Shown piece after piece: positions 55,869 to 64,000 of a stretch of 64,000 nucleotides of DNA. The stretch spans positions 682,001-746,000 of the forward strand of contig NZ_CP085224.1 of assembly GCF_044803115.1 (NCBI RefSeq), in the 5' to 3' direction. Both the position numbers and the translations under genes were made by a program. The first letter of the stretch is position 1. Each line of letters starts with the position of its first letter. The notes beneath the pieces were generated by a model. That model was not told the origin of the DNA. It saw only the letters and a program-made list of their open reading frames with translations, and did no database searches. The DNA is from Caenispirillum salinarum_A. Lineage in GTDB: Bacteria; Pseudomonadota; Alphaproteobacteria; Rhodospirillales; Rhodospirillaceae.

Positions 55869-57026
55869 ATGTCGGAATTCCTCTCTCCGCGCCTGCGCCG
55901 CGGCGACATGACCTTCGGCGAAAAGCTCTGGCAGGTGAGTTGGAGCCTGGTGTTCTTCATTTCGCTGATCGCCGGTGTCGGGTTCCTCATGCTCTATTCG
56001 GCGGCCAACGGGTCGTGGGACCCATGGGCCAGCCGGCAGATGGTGCGCTACGGCGTGGGCCTGGGCGTCATGCTGGTCATCGCCATGGTTGACGTGCGGC
56101 AGCTCATGCGGTGGGCCTATCCCGTCTACGGGCTGGTGTTCGTCCTGCTGGTGGGGGTGGAGGTGCGCGGCTCCATCGGCATGGGGGCGCAGCGCTGGAT
56201 CGACCTGGGCTTCTTCCAACTCCAGCCGTCCGAGTTGATGAAGGTCGCCCTGGTGCTGGCGCTGGCGCGCTATTTCCATGGCGCGTCACTGGAGGACGTG
56301 GGGCGGCCGTTCTATCTGGTTCCCCCCATGCTCATGGTGTTCGCTCCGGGGGCGCTGGTGCTCAAGCAGCCGGACCTGGGGACGGCCCTGATGCTGATCG
56401 CGGGATCGGGGGTGATCTTCTTCATGGCCGGGGTGCGGCTGTGGAAGTTCGGCGTGGTGCTGGGCCTGGCCGTGGCCGCGGTGCCCATTGCCTGGGGCTT
56501 TCTGCGCGACTACCAGAAGGCCCGCGTGCTGACCTTCCTGAACCCGGAGAACGACCCGCTGGGCACCGGCTACCATATCCTGCAGAGCAAGATCGCACTG
56601 GGCTCGGGCGGCGTGTTCGGCAAGGGCTTCCTTCAGGGCACCCAGAGCCACCTGAACTTCCTGCCCGAGCGCCAGACGGACTTCATCTTCACCATGATGG
56701 CGGAAGAGTTCGGCATGGCGGGCGGTCTGGTGCTGCTGGCGCTCTACGTTGTCGTGGTCATCTACGGCTTTGCCATCGCCATTCGCAGCCGCCATCAGTT
56801 CGGCCGTCTGGTGGCGATCGGCATCACGACGACGTTCTTCCTCTACATCTTCATCAACATTGCGATGGTGATGGGGCTGATCCCGGTCGTTGGCGTGCCG
56901 CTGCCGCTGATCTCCTACGGCGGGACCGCCATGCTGACGCTGATGATCGGCTTCGGCTGCCTGATGAGCGTGCACGTCCACCGCGACGTCCAGATGGGTC
57001 GCCGGGGCGGCTACGAGGAGCCCTGA
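55869..57026 (+). CDS. rodA: Peptidoglycan glycosyltransferase RodA
   Basis: RodA polymerises lipid II with PBP2. The 385-aa SEDS protein has about ten membrane helices. Typical segments are FLMLYSAANG, GAQRWIDLGFFQLQPSELMK, FLNPENDPLGTGYHILQSKI, FLPERQTDFIFTMMAEEFG and GVPLPLISYGGTAML. GXG and aspartate positions look intact. It is the last gene of the operon. Confidence 0.97.
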   Translation: MSEFLSPRLRRGDMTFGEKLWQVSWSLVFFISLIAGVGFLMLYSAANGSWDPWASRQMVRYGVGLGVMLVIAMVDVRQLMRWAYPVYGLVFVLLVGVEVRGSIGMGAQRWIDLGFFQLQPSELMKVALVLALARYFHGASLEDVGRPFYLVPPMLMVFAPGALVLKQPDLGTALMLIAGSGVIFFMAGVRLWKFGVVLGLAVAAVPIAWGFLRDYQKARVLTFLNPENDPLGTGYHILQSKIALGSGGVFGKGFLQGTQSHLNFLPERQTDFIFTMMAEEFGMAGGLVLLALYVVVVIYGFAIAIRSRHQFGRLVAIGITTTFFLYIFINIAMVMGLIPVVGVPLPLISYGGTAMLTLMIGFGCLMSVHVHRDVQMGRRGGYEEP

Positions 57027-57079
57027 GCGCGCCGGTCCGCGGGTATGTGCGGAACGTTGAAAAAAGTGCAAAAAAGGTG

Positions 57080-57108
57080 TTGCAGGGGGTCGGAGGCTTT
57101 TGTATAAA
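57080..57108 (+). promoter_or_regulatory. Promoter for tRNA-Lys
   Basis: TTGCAG at 57080-57085 and TATAAA at 57103-57108 are separated by exactly 17 bases, a good sigma-70-type promoter, about 75 bases before the tRNA. Confidence 0.8.
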
Positions 57109-57181
57109 GCGCCCCTCACCGCGACGGACCACCCGCCGCAAGGCCGGAAAGACGGGACGGTGAGACCACCGCAGACACTGC

Positions 57182-57257
<76 letters not shown>

Positions 57258-57261
57258 ATTC

Positions 57262-57296
57262 AAACCCCCGGAAACGCTTGCGTTTCCGGGGGTTTT
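57262..57296 (+). terminator. Rho-independent terminator after tRNA-Lys
   Basis: A 16-bp perfect stem (AAACCCCCGGAAACGC at 57262-57277 with its complement at 57280-57295) and a 2-base loop are followed by T and CG. It is the strongest hairpin in the window. Confidence 0.92.
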
Positions 57297-57372
57297 CGTA
57301 TTCCGGATCCGTTCCGTTCCGAACCAGGGCGCGGTCTCAAACCGCAGCCAAATCCGTGAAGCGGCGATGAGC

Positions 57373-57398
57373 AGACGGCCAGTAGTTTCTGGCCGTCT
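57373..57398. repeat. Perfect 10-bp inverted repeat
   Basis: AGACGGCCAG at 57373-57382 and CTGGCCGTCT at 57389-57398 with a TAGTTT loop. It lies between the tRNA-Lys terminator and the XRE gene. No clear T-run follows on either strand; it may be an RNA hairpin or operator. Confidence 0.5.
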
Positions 57399-57495
57399 AT
57401 TCGTCGCGAGTGGCGACGTTCCGGAAGTCCTCGGCCTGCGGCAGGATGAACGTGATCTGCGAACAGGGCCTTGGCCCATGCATACGCCCGACCTT

Positions 57496-58065
57496 TTATA
57501 TCTCCAAGCCCATTCGAACCACCGTAAAACCTTGGGCCGCGGCATCTTCTTCCGGCCTCAAAGGGCGTCCCTGAGCCAGGATGTACGGGGCGCCGTAGCT
57601 GAGGCTCATCATCGTCCATGACCAGGCCACGCGCGCTTCGCAGCCCCTGATCGGGAGCATCGGCCCGACGAACTCGAGCGAAATCGGAACGCCAGAGAGC
57701 ATGCCCGCATCCTCGGCCTCCTTTAGGGCCCGCTCAAAGACCCCCGACAGCCTTCGTCCCGTCAGATTTTCCCGGCCGATCCCGGTTGCGACGGCGAGAT
57801 GCTGGGAGACCTCGAGGATCTCCAGCGTCGGATCAAAAAGTTTCGCAAGCCCCGGGTGAGCCCTTACCGTCCGCAGAACATGCCAATCGCGGACCGCAGG
57901 TGTTCCGGCGACGAGACGCGCCATTTTGGCCCGCATCTCCGGCGACGGAGCGACGTGCCCCTTCTCCCAGCGGCATACCGTGGACTGCGTCGTTTGCAGT
58001 CTCTTTGCGAACTCCGCCTGAGACAGCCCGAGTGTCCGCCTGAGAGCCAAGAGATTGGTGCTCAT
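57496..58065 (-). CDS. XRE-family transcriptional regulator with C-terminal PAS-like domain
   Basis: A 189-aa protein. The N-terminal helix-turn-helix covers residues 1-55 (LRRTLGLSQAEFAKRLQTTQ, then WEKGHVAPS). The C-terminal part (about 70-185) looks like a PAS-type domain (DPTLEILEVSQHLAVATG, then RRLSGVFERALKEAEDAG), which would give a sensory regulator. The ATG at 58065 gives MSTNLLALRR; the longer frame is rejected. The signalling cluster starts in the opposite direction about 270 bases away. Confidence 0.85.
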   Translation of the reverse strand: MSTNLLALRRTLGLSQAEFAKRLQTTQSTVCRWEKGHVAPSPEMRAKMARLVAGTPAVRDWHVLRTVRAHPGLAKLFDPTLEILEVSQHLAVATGIGRENLTGRRLSGVFERALKEAEDAGMLSGVPISLEFVGPMLPIRGCEARVAWSWTMMSLSYGAPYILAQGRPLRPEEDAAAQGFTVVRMGLEI

Positions 58066-58338
58066 AACCGCCCCCTCCCGCCAGAGTTCGGCGCTTGTTG
58101 CTTCCCCTACTATCGCAATCTGGAAGCGTCCCGAGACGAGTGCAACGCATTTTGCTGCATATCCATGCATGGAAACCTCCACGCCAGCACCTGATGCCAA
58201 TGGGCCGCCATGTCTGCGGAGGCGCGGCTGCAGTTACAAAGCTGGCCCGAGCATTGCACGGCTATCGTTGCGCGAGCCGGCCTGAGCCGTAGACGGCTCG
58301 CCTGCGACATGGCACCAGCAGCTTCAGCGAGGCCCTTC

Positions 58339-58848
58339 ATGCTGACCCGGAATTTCTTGGCGATCACTTTCGTCGCGATCTGCTTCGCGTCCTTTCCGGC
58401 GGAGGCCGCCGACATGGAAAAACCGGCGGGCCCCGTGGTGCTGACCATCACGGGAGAGATTTCGCAGACCAACAGCTCCGGCGGCGCCGAATTCGACATC
58501 GCCATGCTGGAGGGCCTGCCGGGCCGCACGGCCGAGGTCGACACGCCGTGGTCCGAGGGACGTGAACGCTACACAGGGCCTTTCCTGCGCGGCCTTCTGG
58601 ATGTTGTCGGGGCAAAGGGCGGCACCCTGCGGGTCAGGGCCCTCAACGACTACGTGGCTGAAATTCCGCTTGAGGATGTGATGAAGCACGAGGTCATCCT
58701 TGCCACCCGGCGGGACGGCAGCCTGATGTCGCCGCGGGAGCGGGGGCCGCTGTTCGTGATCTATCCGTTCGACCTCGAACCCGACCTCTACAACGAACTG
58801 ATCTTCAGCCGGTCGGTCTGGCAGGTGTCGTCCATCCACGTCGAATAG
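58339..58848 (+). CDS. Secreted molybdopterin-oxidoreductase-fold-like protein without mature cysteine
   Basis: A 169-aa precursor with a Sec signal peptide (AITFVAICFASFPAEAA). The mature region resembles small periplasmic proteins annotated as molybdopterin-binding/SUOX-fold (LTITGEISQTNS near the start, LLDVVGAKGGTLRVRALNDY in the middle, VWQVSSIHVE at the end). The only cysteine is in the signal peptide, so the molybdenum-ligating cysteine is absent. The ATG at 58339 follows GAGG. It ends 9 bases before the hybrid kinase, so it may be its periplasmic input partner. Confidence 0.78.
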   Translation: MLTRNFLAITFVAICFASFPAEAADMEKPAGPVVLTITGEISQTNSSGGAEFDIAMLEGLPGRTAEVDTPWSEGRERYTGPFLRGLLDVVGAKGGTLRVRALNDYVAEIPLEDVMKHEVILATRRDGSLMSPRERGPLFVIYPFDLEPDLYNELIFSRSVWQVSSIHVE

Positions 58849-58857
58849 GACCGGATC

Positions 58858-61113
58858 ATGGGCGCCGCCTCGATCACCGAACGCCGCACCACGCTGGTCG
58901 TGCTGATCGCCGGCAGCGTTCTGCTGCTCGCCGCCGTCGTGACCATCTTCATCATTCTTGTTCAACGACAGGGCCAGGTGGAACAGAGCGTGCGCGAGGA
59001 TGCCCTCTGGGCGGTCTACCAGGTGGACCGCGAGATGACCCGCCTGCGGCTCGCCTTCATGGCGGCGCAGCGGGAAGGCCTTGATCCGAGAGAGGACGAC
59101 GCGTCCCGGCTGCGCTTCGACATCATGGTCAGCCGCGTCTCATACATGCAGTCGGGTCAGTTCTCGCAGAGCTTCGGGGACTGCGACCGCTGCGTGGCCC
59201 TTCTGCGGGAAATCGAGGCGGGAATATCGCCGCTCATCGCGTGGTTCGACCAGGACCCCGGAACCGCGGGCACCGCGATTGCCGATCTATCCAGCGCGGT
59301 GGATCACCTTGCAACGCTCAACGAAATGGCGGCGGAGCTTCTCGCGCTGTCCAACGGAGTCCGGGCCAAGGCCCTGGTCGAGACTCGAGAAGAGACCGTT
59401 GATCTTTACTGGAGCCTTGCCGCCGCGGTCGTCGTACTGGCGGCGGCGGTGACGAGCATCATCTGGCTCCTTTTGATGCAGATCCGCGAGAAGGCCCTGG
59501 CGCACGCAAGCCTGCGCGCCCTGAGCGAGGAATTGAAGGTGACGGCCGAGACGGCGGAAGCGGCGAACGCCGCGAAATCGCGCTTTCTTGCCGTCGTCAG
59601 CCATGAGCTGCGGACACCGCTCACCGGCATCATCGGCCTGGCCGACCTGCTCGACACCGCAGACCTTCCACCGGAAGCCGCCCGTCAGGTCCGCATGTTG
59701 CGGCATTCCGGGCGGACGCTGCTCTCGGTCGTCAATGACGTGCTGGACTATTCCCGCGTCGAAGCCGACGAGATGCGGATCGAGAGCAGTACCTTTTCCA
59801 TCCGCGACGTCGCCGGAACCATCGCCGAAATCGCGGACGAGACCGCCGCGGTGCGCGGCATCCGGGTCTCGCTTGCCATCGATGCCGACGTCCCCGACTG
59901 TCTGATCGGAGATGGCGACCGGATCCGGCAGGTTCTCCTCAACCTCGTCAACAATGCCATCAAGTTCACCGATACCGGAACGGTGACGGTGACTGTGGCC
60001 TGGACGGGGGATTGCGCCGGGCGGCGCCTGTTCTGCAGCGTCGAGGATGAAGGGCCCGGCATTCCCGCCGCCCTGGCGGAACGGCTGTTCCAGCCGTTCG
60101 TTCAGGGCGACGACACCGCACGCCGGCGCCACGGAGGAACCGGGCTCGGCCTCGCGATCTGCCATCGCCTTGTCCGGGCCATGGACGGGGAGATCGGCTT
60201 CGACCGCACCCGCCGCGTCGGCGCGCGCTTTTGGTTCTCGCTGCCATCCAGGCCGGCCCCCGAATGCGTGGAGGAAGGTCGCGGCGACAACCGGGCAGAG
60301 GCCTCGGCTGCATCCATTCGAGGAAGCGTGACGGCCGATGCGCCGGCGTTGCGGGTTCTGTTGGCCGAGGACAACGACACGACGCGGATGCTGCTCGACA
60401 CCGTCCTGCGCCGATGGGGGCATGATGTGACGACGGCCTCGAACGGGGCGGACGCCGTCGACCTCGTGCAACAGGACTGCTTCGACGTTGTCCTGATGGA
60501 CATCCAGATGCCCGTGATGGACGGCCCGGACGCCTGCCGGCGTATCCGCATGCTGCCGGACGAGAAGGGGCGCCTGCCCATCATCATTCTGTCGGCCGAC
60601 GCCCTGACGGGAGAAAAGGAGGCGGCCGCGGCAGGAGCGGACACCTTCCTCACCAAGCCGGTGGACTGGACGCGCTTGCGTGAAACCCTTTCGTCGGCGG
60701 TCGGCGCGCCGAGCCGCAACCGAAGCACCGTCTCCCCCGCTCATCCGGCCGTTCCGGTGTTCGACGCTGCGCCACTGGACGCATTTGCGGCGCATCTCGA
60801 CCCTCTCGACCTGGCGTCGCTGATCGACGACCTCGAACGCAAGCTGGGCACGCTTCAGGCGGACTTGCAGGACGCCGCGCGACGCGGACAGGACGAAGAC
60901 GTCCGCCGCGTCGGCCACAGCCTCAAGGGCATGTGCCGGCAGTTCGGCCTCGAGAAACTCGCGGCGCTCGGCGCCGAAATCCAGGCGGCGGAGAATTCTA
61001 CCGCGCTGGCAACCGACCTGTCCGAGACGCTGCATGATCTGGCCGCGCAGTCGGTCGTCGCTCTGCGGGCATGGTCATCAGGGGAAAACCGCAGCCTTCG
61101 CCACGCAACGTGA
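58858..61113 (+). CDS. Hybrid sensor histidine kinase with REC and HPt domains
   Basis: A 751-aa kinase. It has two membrane helices (about 17-40 and 190-212) flanking a periplasmic helical sensor of about 150 residues with a CDRC pair, and a coiled-coil linker. The HisKA domain has H249 in VSHELRTPLTG. The HATPase domain has N, G1, F and G2 boxes (NLVNNAIKF, DEGPGIP, GGTGLGLAI). REC has D548 in LMDIQMP, and HPt has H687 in VGHSLKG. All phosphorelay residues are present. It is followed 24 bases later by a REC-GGDEF gene, its likely output. Confidence 0.95.
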   Translation: MGAASITERRTTLVVLIAGSVLLLAAVVTIFIILVQRQGQVEQSVREDALWAVYQVDREMTRLRLAFMAAQREGLDPREDDASRLRFDIMVSRVSYMQSGQFSQSFGDCDRCVALLREIEAGISPLIAWFDQDPGTAGTAIADLSSAVDHLATLNEMAAELLALSNGVRAKALVETREETVDLYWSLAAAVVVLAAAVTSIIWLLLMQIREKALAHASLRALSEELKVTAETAEAANAAKSRFLAVVSHELRTPLTGIIGLADLLDTADLPPEAARQVRMLRHSGRTLLSVVNDVLDYSRVEADEMRIESSTFSIRDVAGTIAEIADETAAVRGIRVSLAIDADVPDCLIGDGDRIRQVLLNLVNNAIKFTDTGTVTVTVAWTGDCAGRRLFCSVEDEGPGIPAALAERLFQPFVQGDDTARRRHGGTGLGLAICHRLVRAMDGEIGFDRTRRVGARFWFSLPSRPAPECVEEGRGDNRAEASAASIRGSVTADAPALRVLLAEDNDTTRMLLDTVLRRWGHDVTTASNGADAVDLVQQDCFDVVLMDIQMPVMDGPDACRRIRMLPDEKGRLPIIILSADALTGEKEAAAAGADTFLTKPVDWTRLRETLSSAVGAPSRNRSTVSPAHPAVPVFDAAPLDAFAAHLDPLDLASLIDDLERKLGTLQADLQDAARRGQDEDVRRVGHSLKGMCRQFGLEKLAALGAEIQAAENSTALATDLSETLHDLAAQSVVALRAWSSGENRSLRHAT

Positions 61114-61137
61114 CGAGGCTCCAGTGGGGAAAAGCTC

Positions 61138-62088
61138 ATGAACACGCAGCGCGTTCTGATCATTGACGACATGCTGCCCAGTGCCCGGATGGTCTTCATG
61201 GCCCTTCAGTCGCTTGAGGGCGTCGAGCCCGTCGTCTTCGAGGACCCGAGGGCCGCACTGACCTGGTGCGAAACCAACGCCCCTGATCTGATCATCACGG
61301 ACCACATCATGCCCAGCATGTCGGGTGTGGAGTTCGTCGCCGCCTTTCGGCATCTGCGGGGCGACGACTTCGTCCCAACGATCATGCTGACGGCTGACAC
61401 GACCGAGGACCTGCTGGTCGAGGCGCTGGAGGCCGGGTCGACCGACTTCCTGCGCAAGCCCGTCTTTCCTGCGGAATTGCTGGCGCGAACCAAGGTCATG
61501 CTGGGCCTGCGCCACAAGCACCTGCGGCTTATGGAAGCACAGTCGGAACTTCAACGCATCGCGATGACCGACTCCCTGACGGGCATCGCCAACCGCCGCG
61601 CTTTCGTCGACCGCCTGTTCTCCGAGATCACCCGTTCCGAACGGTCGGGCGTCCCGTTCTCCGTGGTGACCGTCGACATCGATCATTTCAAAAGCATCAA
61701 CGACCGGTATGGCCACGGAGGCGGCGACCAGGTCCTGTGCCGGATGGCCGATGCGGTCGGCCGGATCGTGCGGGAGGTGGACATCTTCGGGCGTCTGGGC
61801 GGCGAGGAGTTCGCCCTTCTTCTGACCGGTGCGCGAATGGGCCAGGCCCAAGCGGTCGCCGAGCGGATCCGAAGCATCTGCTGCAACCTGAGAGTTCCGG
61901 TCGAACACGACGAGATCACGTTCACGATCAGCGCCGGTGTCGCCGTATGGCAGGGTCATGGTCCGCACGCCCTCATGAAGGAAGCGGACGACGCGCTTTA
62001 CGAGGCCAAGCGTACGGGAAGAAACAGGGTTGTCCCCGCCGCGACGGCGGTGCCGACGGACGAGCAGCAGGGCATCTCCGGCTGCTGA
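61138..62088 (+). CDS. Response regulator with GGDEF diguanylate cyclase domain
   Basis: A 316-aa PleD/WspR-like protein. REC has D55 in LIITDHIMP and conserved lysine in FLRKPVF. GGDEF has GGEEF at 221-225 and an intact RxxD inhibitory site at 212-215 (REVD). It should make cyclic-di-GMP when phosphorylated, with feedback control. The kinase gene lies just upstream. The EAL phosphodiesterase at 38.9 kb could act in the opposite direction. Confidence 0.95.
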   Translation: MNTQRVLIIDDMLPSARMVFMALQSLEGVEPVVFEDPRAALTWCETNAPDLIITDHIMPSMSGVEFVAAFRHLRGDDFVPTIMLTADTTEDLLVEALEAGSTDFLRKPVFPAELLARTKVMLGLRHKHLRLMEAQSELQRIAMTDSLTGIANRRAFVDRLFSEITRSERSGVPFSVVTVDIDHFKSINDRYGHGGGDQVLCRMADAVGRIVREVDIFGRLGGEEFALLLTGARMGQAQAVAERIRSICCNLRVPVEHDEITFTISAGVAVWQGHGPHALMKEADDALYEAKRTGRNRVVPAATAVPTDEQQGISGC

Positions 62089-62186
62089 GGCGGAGCGCGC
62101 CGTCATCACCGATAAAGAATCGACGCAGGTCGCCCGTCGCGACTGCAGACGCTTGCGGTAGACCTGCCGCAGTGGGGGAACAGGCC

Positions 62187-64000
62187 ATGGATAATAATAC
62201 CGAAATAAATGCCGGTTCGGCATTCCGTAGTGAAGACGACCGCCTTGAGCGGCTGCGCGCCTACGACATCCTCGACACGCCGCCAGAGGAGAACTTCGAC
62301 CGCCTGACTCTTTTGGCATCGCACCTGCTGAACATGCCGGTGGCGGCGGTGTCCCTGATCGACGCCCACCGGCAGTGGTTCAAGTCCTCCGTCGGCCTCG
62401 GCATGCGGGAGACGCCGCGGGATCAGGCGTTTTGCGCCCATTCCATGCTGGGGGATACGATCATGGAGATCCCCGACGCAACGCAGGATCCGCGCTTCGT
62501 CAACACCCCCCTGGTGACGGGCGATCCCGGCATACGGTTCTACGCCGGCGCACCCCTCAAGACACCGGACGGCGTATCGCTTGGCAGCCTGTGCGTTGTC
62601 GACACCCGGCCCCGGCGCCTCACGCCCGCCCAGCGGATGATCCTGACCGATCTGGCGGCCCTCGTCGGCGATGCCCTGGAAGCGCGCCTTGCGTTGAAGA
62701 AGGCGAGCGAGCGAGAGCGGGACCTGCGTCTTGCGCATGCGGCGCGCCACTTGGGCGAGGAGCGCCACAGGGCGGTGATCGACAGCGCGAACGACGCCAT
62801 CGTCACGATCGACTCCAAGGGCATCGTCCGCAGCGCCAACCCCGCCTGTGAGCGCATCTTCGGCTGGAGTCCGCACGAACTCATCGGTGCCGATGTCCGC
62901 CGCCTGATGCCGACGGATGTGGCAGCCGACCACGACAGGCACATCGCCCATTACGAGGAAACCGGAACCGCCGGAATCATCGGCATCGGCCGCGAGGTCA
63001 TGGGCCTGCGCCGCGACGGCACGCGATTTCCGCTCGATATCTCCATCAGCGAAGCCATGACGCCCGAAGGCGGCCGCCTTTACACGGGGATCATGCGCGA
63101 CATTTCGGACCGGCGCCGCACCGAGGACCTCCTCGAGGACCGGACGCGCACGCTGAAGCTGGCCGAGAGGGTCGCCGGGCTCGGTCATTGGCGGATGGAC
63201 ATCGCGACGGGAACGTTCGACTGGTCGGACGGCCTGTACCGCATATACGGGCTGTCGCGGGACGAGACCCCGCCCACGCTGGACACCCTCTTCATCCATG
63301 GTCATCCGGGAGACCGGAAACTTCTTGAAGACGTGCTGCCCCGCGCGGAGACGGCGACCGAACCGTTTTGCGTCCAGCGCAGGATCGTGCGCCAGGATGG
63401 CGAAGAGCGCGCGCTCGCCACCACCGTATGCCCGGAGCGGGATGAACACGGGCGTCTCGTCGCCCTGTTCGGCGTGACGCAGGATGTGACGGGCCAGGTT
63501 CGCACCGAGCGCGAGCTACGGGAGAAACAGGAGTTGCTCGACAAGGCGACCCGGTTCGCCAACGTCGGGACCTGGGAGATCGACCTGCAGAGCCGGGAAC
63601 TGACCTTTTCAGATCAGGCGGCCGCCCTTTTCGGCGACGACCGGGGGGCAACCCGTGTGCCCGCGTCTCATTTCTTTTCCTATCTCCATCCAGACGACCG
63701 GCCGCGCGTAAGGCAAGCTGTTGGATACTGCCTGGAGGGGGCAGAGTACGATATCGAATACCGGATCTTCAGGAGGGATGGCACGCTCCGGTGGATGCAC
63801 GCATGCGGAAGCGTCGAAAGCGACGCCTCGGACGGCCCGGCGCATCTGGTGGGCATCATCACGGACATCACGCGGCGCAAGGAGGCTGAACTGGCCCTGG
63901 CCGAGAGCCGCCGGCAACTGGAAGTCGCCATCGAGAACATCACGGACGGTTTCCTTCTGCTTGATGAAGAGGACCGCGTCGTTCTTTCGAACGGCCGCGC
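62187..64000 (+). CDS. GAF- and multi-PAS-domain sensor protein, incomplete at the window end
   Basis: The frame is open from the ATG at 62187 (after GGGGGAACAGG) to the window end, at least 604 residues. It has an N-terminal GAF (about 20-170, with DTPPEENFDRLT, FCAHSML and GSLCVVDTRPR), then a coiled linker. At least four PAS/PAC units follow: DSANDAIVTIDSKG at about 195, GLGHWRMDIATGTFDW, NVGTWEIDLQS, and IENITDGFLLLDEEDRV at the end. No membrane helix is seen. The output domain (kinase or cyclase) lies beyond the window. It is the fourth gene of the signalling cluster. Confidence 0.9.
   Translation, partial: MDNNTEINAGSAFRSEDDRLERLRAYDILDTPPEENFDRLTLLASHLLNMPVAAVSLIDAHRQWFKSSVGLGMRETPRDQAFCAHSMLGDTIMEIPDATQDPRFVNTPLVTGDPGIRFYAGAPLKTPDGVSLGSLCVVDTRPRRLTPAQRMILTDLAALVGDALEARLALKKASERERDLRLAHAARHLGEERHRAVIDSANDAIVTIDSKGIVRSANPACERIFGWSPHELIGADVRRLMPTDVAADHDRHIAHYEETGTAGIIGIGREVMGLRRDGTRFPLDISISEAMTPEGGRLYTGIMRDISDRRRTEDLLEDRTRTLKLAERVAGLGHWRMDIATGTFDWSDGLYRIYGLSRDETPPTLDTLFIHGHPGDRKLLEDVLPRAETATEPFCVQRRIVRQDGEERALATTVCPERDEHGRLVALFGVTQDVTGQVRTERELREKQELLDKATRFANVGTWEIDLQSRELTFSDQAAALFGDDRGATRVPASHFFSYLHPDDRPRVRQAVGYCLEGAEYDIEYRIFRRDGTLRWMHACGSVESDASDGPAHLVGIITDITRRKEAELALAESRRQLEVAIENITDGFLLLDEEDRVVLSNGR

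Noticed and set aside
53829..56279. 816-aa minus-strand ORF opposite mrdA and rodA
   Set aside because: Antisense to conserved elongasome genes, with a composition typical of a shadow.

Overview
The window is high-GC DNA from an alphaproteobacterium, most likely Rhodospirillales-like. I infer this from the petABC-mtnP-mtnA-aldolase order, the LeuA, MreBCD-PBP2-RodA and CCA-adding enzyme types, a MoxR/DUF58/DUF4159 cluster, and tRNA-Lys(CTT). This is family knowledge, not a database result.

Bases 1 to about 19,200 form a mobile or defence island. It carries a complete type I restriction-modification operon (hsdM, hsdS, hsdR) with a YgjP-like metallopeptidase, then a convergent zinc-ribbon ORF. 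An intact IS66 element follows, with terminal repeats and an 8-bp target duplication. Next are four co-directional ORFs: a 73-aa and a 166-aa protein of unknown function, a 928-aa protein with a Dam-like methyltransferase C-terminus whose catalytic motif is altered, and a SIR2-domain protein. An IS3-family element sits exactly at the SIR2 stop codon. A gene-poor, repeat-rich stretch and a small serine recombinase come next. A truncated 3' half of tRNA-Leu(TAA) at 19145-19200 looks like the attachment-site scar closing the island. The intact tRNA would lie to the left, outside the window.

From about 19,300 on, the content is mostly chromosomal housekeeping. On the minus strand are the methylthioadenosine salvage genes mtnP, mtnA and a class II aldolase (pattern of the DHAP shunt), downstream of the cytochrome bc1 operon petABC. 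Then come trmL, an SGNH hydrolase, and a minus-strand run of DUF1285, NUDIX, a small membrane protein and the CCA-adding enzyme. The plus-strand MoxR-DUF58-DUF4159-large membrane protein cluster runs 29.4-36.2 kb. Two tiny paralogues sharing an FPASDPPS motif follow.

From 36.8 to 51 kb are hydrolases, an EAL phosphodiesterase, a PLP decarboxylase, a LuxR-type regulator divergent from a cysteine-rich small protein, an RND efflux pair, a methyltransferase and leuA. Then comes the elongasome operon mreB-mreC-mreD-mrdA-rodA (51.2-57.0 kb) and tRNA-Lys with a clear promoter and terminator. The last 6 kb is a signalling cluster: an XRE regulator, a secreted molybdopterin-fold-like protein without a mature cysteine, a hybrid histidine kinase with REC and HPt, a REC-GGDEF cyclase, and a GAF/multi-PAS sensor that runs off the end.

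The best candidate for an undescribed system is the 10.1-15.3 kb module: the Dam-like protein with DPVY in place of DPPY, coupled to SIR2, with one or two small upstream ORFs.
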